A stretch of DNA of 64,000 nucleotides from a bacterium (lineage in GTDB: Bacteria > Zhuqueibacterota > Zhuqueibacteria > Residuimicrobiales > Residuimicrobiaceae): the NCBI GenBank assembly GCA_029554865.1, contig JAKPUX010000025.1, positions 18,738-82,737 on the forward strand, read 5' to 3'. Numbering within the stretch: position 1 is the stretch's first letter; each line of letters opens with the position of its first letter. Shown here piece after piece: positions 59,822 through 64,000 of this stretch. The translations under genes and the position numbers were made by a program. Under the pieces are notes generated by a model. That model saw only the letters and a list, made by a program, of their open reading frames with translations, did not search any database and was not told where the DNA came from.

Positions 59822-59871
59822 TTGGAACAAAAGCGTGAAAGTGGTAATTTATCGTCTGAAATTACCATTTC
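59822..59871 (+). promoter_or_regulatory. Promoter with operator-like dyad upstream of plsC
   Basis: TTGGAA (59822-59827) and TAATTT (59845-59850) are separated by 17 bp. The -10 box lies in the left arm of a long dyad: TGGTAATTT (59842-59850) pairs with AAATTACCA (59859-59867), extended outward by TGAAA/TTTCA-type pairing with one bulged G. A repressor binding here would block the promoter. Confidence 0.5.
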
Positions 59872-59912
59872 ATGCCGGGCCGGTACTATTCCGGCCATTA
59901 ATCCACCACCTC

Positions 59913-60021
59913 GGCTGCTCCCGGGCGAGGGCGCATGGGTGCGCTGCCCTCGTGAGACCGTGGGTAGCTGTTGAGATCAAGCCAAGGGCAGCCGTTGATA
60001 AAGGCCTGCGGGGACGCAGGC
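59913..60021 (+). ncRNA. Candidate structured leader RNA of the plsC-pit operon
   Basis: The pairings are GGCTGC (59913-59918) with GCAGCC (59988-59993), CGAGGGC (59926-59932) with GCCCTCG (59946-59952), and GCCTGCG (60004-60010) with CGCAGGC (60015-60021). GCTGCCCT (59943-59950) can instead pair with AGGGCAGC (59985-59992), which would break the first two. This switching potential, in a leader of about 200 nt between the predicted start (near 59857) and GTG 60057, suggests a regulatory RNA. No known riboswitch was recognised. Confidence 0.4.
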
Positions 60022-60056
60022 TCCAAATTGCTGGATAATTGCCGGAAGAGGCGCGT

Positions 60057-60767
60057 GTGCTGGAAAAAATTTCCTCAATATTTATCTGGATTTTTGGGCT
60101 GGCGATCGCCGTACCGGCCCTGCTGATGATCATCCTCATGGCGGTGACCCTGCCGGTGCGCATCTATAACCGTCCGGGCCGGGCTCTGCTGCGCCTGATT
60201 GTCCGCGTCTTTGGCGGACGAGCTACCGTGGAGGGGGTGGACAAGCTCGATCCGCACAAGACCTATCTGTTCATGCCCAATCATGTCAGCCTTTTCGATA
60301 TCCCCCTGGTCGGGGGATACATACCCAATTACGCGCGGGGTGTCGAGGCGGCCGAGCATTTCAACTGGCCGTTGATCGGCTGGTTTGTGCGCAGCATCGG
60401 CAATATACCGATCGAACGTGGGAGCATCCACTCCTCCTGGAGCAGCCTTGAGAAGGCGGCCAGCCAGATCCGCGGGGGTAAATCGATCATCATTATGCCG
60501 GAGGGAACGCGTACGTGTACCGGCCGGTTGGGCGCTTTCAAGAAGCTGCCCTTTCGTCTGGCCCAGATCGCCGGCGTGGATATCGTCCCCATCGGCCTGT
60601 CCGGGCTGTTCAGATTCAAGCCCAGGATGGGATGGATCGTCAAGCCGGGCCCGCTCAAGATGAAGGTTGGTGATCCCATCCCCTACGAGAACTTCAAGGG
60701 GCTTGAATTGCAGGAGTTGAGCGATCTGGTGCATGAGCGCATCGAGAGCCTGATTGAGTATCCATGA
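60057..60767 (+). CDS. plsC: 1-acyl-sn-glycerol-3-phosphate acyltransferase
   Basis: Acylates lysophosphatidic acid to phosphatidic acid at the inner membrane. The 236-residue protein has an N-terminal membrane helix, the catalytic NHVSLFD (HX4D, about 75-81), GNIPIERG (about 118-125) and MPEGTRT (about 148-154) motifs. GTG 60057 with GGAAGAGG six bases upstream is chosen; TTG 60039 would add six residues. It is followed by the DUF47 and pit genes (58 and 36 bp gaps) and possibly cotranscribed. Confidence 0.9.
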   Translation: MLEKISSIFIWIFGLAIAVPALLMIILMAVTLPVRIYNRPGRALLRLIVRVFGGRATVEGVDKLDPHKTYLFMPNHVSLFDIPLVGGYIPNYARGVEAAEHFNWPLIGWFVRSIGNIPIERGSIHSSWSSLEKAASQIRGGKSIIIMPEGTRTCTGRLGAFKKLPFRLAQIAGVDIVPIGLSGLFRFKPRMGWIVKPGPLKMKVGDPIPYENFKGLELQELSDLVHERIESLIEYP

Positions 60768-60825
60768 CCGGGGCAGCGGCGCCGCCGCGGTCTCCGGAAG
60801 CAAATGATATTGCGGAGAGAAGACG

Positions 60826-61449
60826 ATGTTCAAGAGCCTGTTGCCGAAAGAGTATGCTTTTTTTGACAGTTTTGCGGACCACGCCCGGATTCTACAGGCG
60901 GCCAGTCGTGAACTGCTGCGTCTGATGCGCGGTGAGGTGGATACCCAGGCGGGTATCCAGGCGATCAAGAACTGGGAGCACGAGGCCGATGACATCACCC
61001 ATCGCTGCATTGATGCCCTCAACCGCACCTTCATCACCCCGATCGACCGGCCCGATATCCTGCGCCTTATCAAGACTATGGATGATGTTTTGGACTGCAT
61101 CGATGCCGGGGTGATCCGCATGGGCTTGTACGACATCCGCATTATGCGCGAGGAGTCGGTGGCCATGGCCGAGATTCTGTTGGCCTGCTCGGATGAGATT
61201 GCCCTGGCGGTTCAGGAGCTGCGCGACCTGAAGAATCAGGAGAGCATCAACAAACGGTGCATGACCATCCATCAGCTGGAGCATCAAGGCGACGAGGTCC
61301 TGCGCGCCGCCTTGCAGCGGTTGTTCCGCGAGGAGGATGCCGTCCTGATCATCAAATGGAAGGATATTTTTGAGCGGCTGGAAAAATCGACCGACCGGGC
61401 GGATACAGTGGCGGTGATCATCGAGGGCATTGTCATTTCGGCGAGCTGA
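60826..61449 (+). CDS. DUF47/PhoU-like accessory protein of Pit
   Basis: The 207-residue all-helical protein of the DUF47 (PhoU_div) family is usually encoded next to Pit phosphate transporters and thought to regulate them. Recognisable patterns are NWEHEADDITHRCIDALNRTFITPIDRPDI (split around 46-75), IKTMDDVLDCIDA and ITHIQLEHQGDEVLR-like segment (HQLEHQGDEVLRA), and KWKDIFERLEKSTDRADTVA near the end. AGA-rich ribosome site before ATG 60826. pit starts 36 bp downstream. Confidence 0.92.
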   Translation: MFKSLLPKEYAFFDSFADHARILQAASRELLRLMRGEVDTQAGIQAIKNWEHEADDITHRCIDALNRTFITPIDRPDILRLIKTMDDVLDCIDAGVIRMGLYDIRIMREESVAMAEILLACSDEIALAVQELRDLKNQESINKRCMTIHQLEHQGDEVLRAALQRLFREEDAVLIIKWKDIFERLEKSTDRADTVAVIIEGIVISAS

Positions 61450-61485
61450 CCTGACCACGGATCTGATTTAACGGAAAGATAGAGA

Positions 61486-62517
61486 ATGAGTCTGACCTGG
61501 ATCGTCGTCATCCTGACCGTCGCGATGGCTCTGATTTTTGACGCCATCAACGGTTTTCATGATTCAGCCAATTCCATTGCGACCGTCGTCTCCACCCGCG
61601 TGCTTTCGCCGCGCAATGCCGTGATCTGGGCGGCTTTTTTCAACTTTATCGCCATGTTCATTTTTGTGCCCCGGGTGGCGGACACGGTCTCCAAAATCGT
61701 CCGCATCCAGGCTGGTGATCCCGCCTTTGTCTATGTCGTCCTTGCTGGACTCGTCGGTGCCATTGTCTGGGATGTGCTCACCTGGTGGCTGGGGCTGCCA
61801 ACCAGCTCCTCTCATGCCCTTATCGGCGGCTTCGCCGGGGCCGGCATCGCTTTCCAGGGCACAGGGGTGATCCGCTGGGAGAAGATCTGGGCGACAGTCC
61901 GGTTCATTCCGCTCTCGCCCCTGATCGGAATGGCGCTTGGTTTTGTGATCATGATCGCGGTCTACTGGCTTTTTCGCCGGTGGCGGCCTTACGACGTCGA
62001 CAAGCTTTTTCGCAAGGGGCAGCTGGTCTCGGCTGCGCTTTATTCCCTTGGCCATGGCGGTAACGATGCCCAAAAGACCATGGGCATTATCGTCGCCCTG
62101 CTGGTCGCCGCCGGGGCGCTTGATGAGAACACCCGGCTCTCCCTGTTCGATCCGCGTACTGCCTGGATCATTTTAAGCTGTCAAATCGCCATGGCCCTGG
62201 GCACTGCGCTGGGGGGGTGGCGCATCGTTAAAACCATGGGGATGAAGTTGACCAAGCTCAAGCCGGTGCACGGCTTTTGCGCCGAGACTTCGGGTGCCTT
62301 CACCATCTTTTTCGCCACCCATTGGGGTATTCCGGTATCGACCACCCATACCATCGCCGGGGCCATCGTCGGGGTGGGCTCGACCACCCACGCCTCGAGC
62401 ATAAAATGGGGGGTCGCCATGCGCATTATCATCTCCTGGCTGGTCACTATCCCCTTTTCGGCCCTGACCGCCGCGCTCGTTTTCTGGCTGATCAAGCTGA
62501 TCCATCCTGTCTTCTAA
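61486..62517 (+). CDS. pit: Low-affinity inorganic phosphate transporter (Pit)
   Basis: The 343-residue membrane carrier imports phosphate with protons or metal-phosphate. The two PiT signatures are present: FDAINGFHDSANSIATVVSTR (around 14-34) and SLGHGGNDAQKTMG (about 187-200). Two inverted halves with about ten helices are evident. ATG 61486 is used. With the Pst system upstream, both phosphate uptake routes lie within 8 kb. Confidence 0.95.
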   Translation: MSLTWIVVILTVAMALIFDAINGFHDSANSIATVVSTRVLSPRNAVIWAAFFNFIAMFIFVPRVADTVSKIVRIQAGDPAFVYVVLAGLVGAIVWDVLTWWLGLPTSSSHALIGGFAGAGIAFQGTGVIRWEKIWATVRFIPLSPLIGMALGFVIMIAVYWLFRRWRPYDVDKLFRKGQLVSAALYSLGHGGNDAQKTMGIIVALLVAAGALDENTRLSLFDPRTAWIILSCQIAMALGTALGGWRIVKTMGMKLTKLKPVHGFCAETSGAFTIFFATHWGIPVSTTHTIAGAIVGVGSTTHASSIKWGVAMRIIISWLVTIPFSALTAALVFWLIKLIHPVF

Positions 62518-62552
62518 AAAAAAAGCCCTGACCATCACATGGTCAGGGCTTT
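62516..62552 (-). terminator. Terminator of the cold-shock gene
   Basis: AAAGCCCTGACCAT (62522-62535) pairs with ATGGTCAGGGCTTT (62539-62552) around a CAC loop. On the minus strand the stem is followed by nine T (62516-62524 complement). On the plus strand it could weakly end pit. Confidence 0.88.
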
Positions 62553-62568
62553 CAGCTTTATGAATTAA

Positions 62569-62769
62569 TCAAACCTTGGTTACCTTAACTGCCTGCGGTC
62601 CCTTCTGAGTTTCTTCCACTTCAAATTCCACCGCATCGCCCCCGTTCAGGGAGCGGAACCCGTCGCCAACGATGCCCGAAAAGTGGACAAAGATATCACC
62701 GCCAGACTCTCGCGTGATAAACCCATAACCTTTAGACGTATTGAACCACTTTACCGTTCCTCGTTCCAT
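62569..62769 (-). CDS. Cold-shock domain protein
   Basis: The 66-residue single OB-fold RNA chaperone carries the RNP1 motif KGYGFI (about 14-19) and RNP2 IFVHFS (about 27-32), with the start [10 protein letters not shown] and the end [10 protein letters not shown], all typical of CspA/CspC. The length is normal. ATG 62769 has AAAGGG eight bases upstream. A long leader of about 170 nt (promoter at 62943-62971) is typical of cold-regulated csp genes. Confidence 0.95.
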   Translation of the reverse strand: MERGTVKWFNTSKGYGFITRESGGDIFVHFSGIVGDGFRSLNGGDAVEFEVEETQKGPQAVKVTKV

Positions 62770-62942
62770 AGCAAAAGCCCTTTCTGAAAAAAGTGTACAT
62801 GTAGCGTACACCACAACGGCCGACTTGTAGCGTAAACAGAGCCCGGACAGGTCGGTGTTTACAGCGTGTCTTGCGGATGCGGGGATGCTCCTCGCCGGGA
62901 TCGGCACCGGAGGGTCCGCACGGTGTACAGCACACAATCATG

Positions 62943-62971
62943 AATTTATAGTAAATGTTGGCAAAATGCAA
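62943..62971 (-). promoter_or_regulatory. Promoter of the csp gene with long 5' leader
   Basis: On the minus strand TTGCAT (62966-62971) and TAAATT (62943-62948) are separated by 17 bp. The leader (about 62770-62937) contains GTGTAC (62793-62798) and GTACAC (62806-62811) arms. Together with the 5' stretch up to 63151 this accounts for the 382-bp gap, which has no other gene. Confidence 0.45.
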
Positions 62972-63151
62972 GTATTTTAAACATATTTCGTCAGGAAAGG
63001 ATTTTGTCATCCGGCGGCGGAAAGGGTGAAGAAAATGTTGGCTTCGGTCGCGGGATTCAGTATCTTTTAGTCGTGGTCAGGGATCATATGGAGACCTCGT
63101 CCCGCCCCCAAATGAAGGGGCGGGCGGGTTTGCCGGAAAGCGAGAACGAGA

Positions 63152-64000
63152 ATGCCCAGGAATGAAACAGGCCTGCAGATTGGAATTGTCGGCGCCGGGC
63201 CGGCCGGGATGATGGCCGCCCTGCAGGCGGTACGGACCGGCGGTCGGGTGGTGCTGTTCGATGCCAACCGGACGGTGGGGCGCAAGCTGGCGGTGACCGG
63301 AAACGGGCGCTGTAACATTACCAACAGTCGGATCGATCCGGACCGCTACGCAGGCGCCGAGGCCGGCTTTGTCCAGCAGGTGCTGGCGGGTTTTGGCCAT
63401 GCCGAGCTGGTCGCTTTTCTCGAAGGTATCGCGGTGCCGCTCCACGTCATGGCGGATGGCTGGTGTTATCCGCGTTCAGGTTCTGCCGCCGCAGTGGTCG
63501 CTGCCTTTGCGGCAGCCCTGGAGCAGGCCGCTATCGAACTGCATCTCGGCGAGACGGTGCGCTCCTTCTTCCCCGCGATGAGCGGCTGGGGGCTGAGCGC
63601 ACAGGAGGAGTATCGTTTCGATCGTCTGATCGTCGCTTCCGGGGGGTTGGCGCAGCCCAAGCTGGGGGCGCGGGGAGAGCTTTTTGCTCAGCTGGAGCGT
63701 CTCGGCCATACAGTCATCGCCGCGCGGCCGGGGTTGGCTCCGATAGTGGCCGACATGCGCCGGCTTCACAAGATGCAGGGGGTGCGGATGGATGTCGGCC
63801 TCCAGCTCTGGCGGGGCAAAAGCCTGCTCGGGCAGAGCGAGGGCAACGCTATTTTTACGCAATGGGGTTTGAACGGACCAGCGGCGATGGATCTCAGCCA
63901 TCTCGTCAGCGGGGAAAAGGGGGAACTCGAGCTTGCGGTGAATTTTATCGCCGGCGCGGAGCCGCTCATGCAGGAGCTGCTGCAGCGTTTTGCAGATTCG
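63152..64000 (+). CDS. HI0933/YhiN-family flavoprotein (3' end outside window)
   Basis: The first 283 residues are visible. An FAD-binding N terminus GIVGAGPAGMMAALQA (about 10-25), FDANRTVGRKLAVTGNGRCNITN (split around 35-58) and PRSGSAAAVVAAF (about 107-119) are the pattern of the HI0933-like/BaiN-type oxidoreductases. ASGGLAQPKLGARG and FTQWGLNGPAAMDLS (about 231-245) follow. These proteins bind FAD; the substrate is not settled. The start ATG 63152 lies behind a GC-rich hairpin (CCCGCCCC, 63101-63108, with GGGGCGGG, 63117-63124). Confidence 0.9.
   Translation, partial: MPRNETGLQIGIVGAGPAGMMAALQAVRTGGRVVLFDANRTVGRKLAVTGNGRCNITNSRIDPDRYAGAEAGFVQQVLAGFGHAELVAFLEGIAVPLHVMADGWCYPRSGSAAAVVAAFAAALEQAAIELHLGETVRSFFPAMSGWGLSAQEEYRFDRLIVASGGLAQPKLGARGELFAQLERLGHTVIAARPGLAPIVADMRRLHKMQGVRMDVGLQLWRGKSLLGQSEGNAIFTQWGLNGPAAMDLSHLVSGEKGELELAVNFIAGAEPLMQELLQRFADS

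Noticed and set aside
59985..60025. Resemblance of the plsC leader to a c-di-GMP-I (GEMM) riboswitch (GGGGACGC followed by CTCC)
   Set aside because: In the leader this string is simply the loop and arm of a 7-bp hairpin, and the GEMM junction and tetraloop receptor are missing.

Overview
The window is a dense, mostly core-genome stretch (about 60% GC by eye) of a Gram-negative bacterium using the standard bacterial code. Evidence for a diderm envelope: a GmhA heptose isomerase, a WbqC-like protein, a PstS lipoprotein, a DedA protein and a predicted outer-membrane barrel. The lineage is not certain. A GGGP-synthase homologue, a tricorn-like protease with signal peptide, a BatA-type protein, a Reg_prop-like propeller, an RF1 with a PQT codon-recognition motif and the style of AlaS fit the wider Fibrobacteres-Chlorobi-Bacteroidetes assemblage or a related candidate phylum (inference). 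The large SRP RNA and the order tadA-SRP RNA-dnaX-ybaB-recR resemble Firmicutes. I see no insertion sequence, prophage, CRISPR array or rRNA.

Layout. 1-2.9 kb: 3' part of glnS, tRNA-Gln(CTG), an exported barrel-like protein, tRNA-Arg(TCG). 3-10.4 kb (minus strand): KaiC/RecA-like ATPase, a mitochondrial-type EF-G, a tricorn-like protease, and a DUF948/YtxH pair. 10.7-16.1 kb: tex, glycosyltransferase, WbqC-like protein, M20 peptidase. 16.2-18.9 kb (minus): ParB-like protein, SPL-like radical SAM protein, DedA. 19.1-22.8 kb: ssb, then a nucleoside-salvage group (cdd, a uridine kinase-hemerythrin fusion, tdk, purine nucleoside phosphorylase). 22.8-26.9 kb: one promoter leads into tRNA-Glu, tRNA-Arg(ACG), tadA, two tRNA-Ser, tRNA-Ala and SRP RNA, followed by dnaX-ybaB-recR. 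27-33.8 kb: pgpA-cinA-thpR-recA-recX-alaS. 33.8-42.3 kb: GGGP synthase, PHP phosphatase, gmhA, BatA/VWA protein, hflX, propeller protein, folC. 42.5-52.8 kb: orphan sugar-type ABC ATPase, rho, rpmE, DUF1385, prfA, prmC, phosphohexomutase, rnr, a flavin reductase. 52.9-54.2 kb: subtilase.

54.3-62.5 kb is a phosphate island. A candidate Pho box precedes phoU(fusion)-pstS-pstC-pstA-pstB1-pstB2, and a second promoter with an operator-like dyad and a roughly 200-nt structured leader precedes plsC-DUF47-pit. The most novel observations are here. The two PstB ATPases have matching defects (Q-loop and H-loop in PstB1, ABC signature in PstB2) that predict a heterodimer with one degenerate ATP site. 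PhoU is fused to a catalytically dead low-molecular-weight phosphatase fold. The leader RNA has mutually exclusive pairings. Elsewhere, a uridine kinase fused to a hemerythrin domain and an A9 slippery run in dnaX that would give a gamma-like 380-residue product stand out. The window ends with a cold-shock gene (minus) and the start of a HI0933/YhiN-type flavoprotein.
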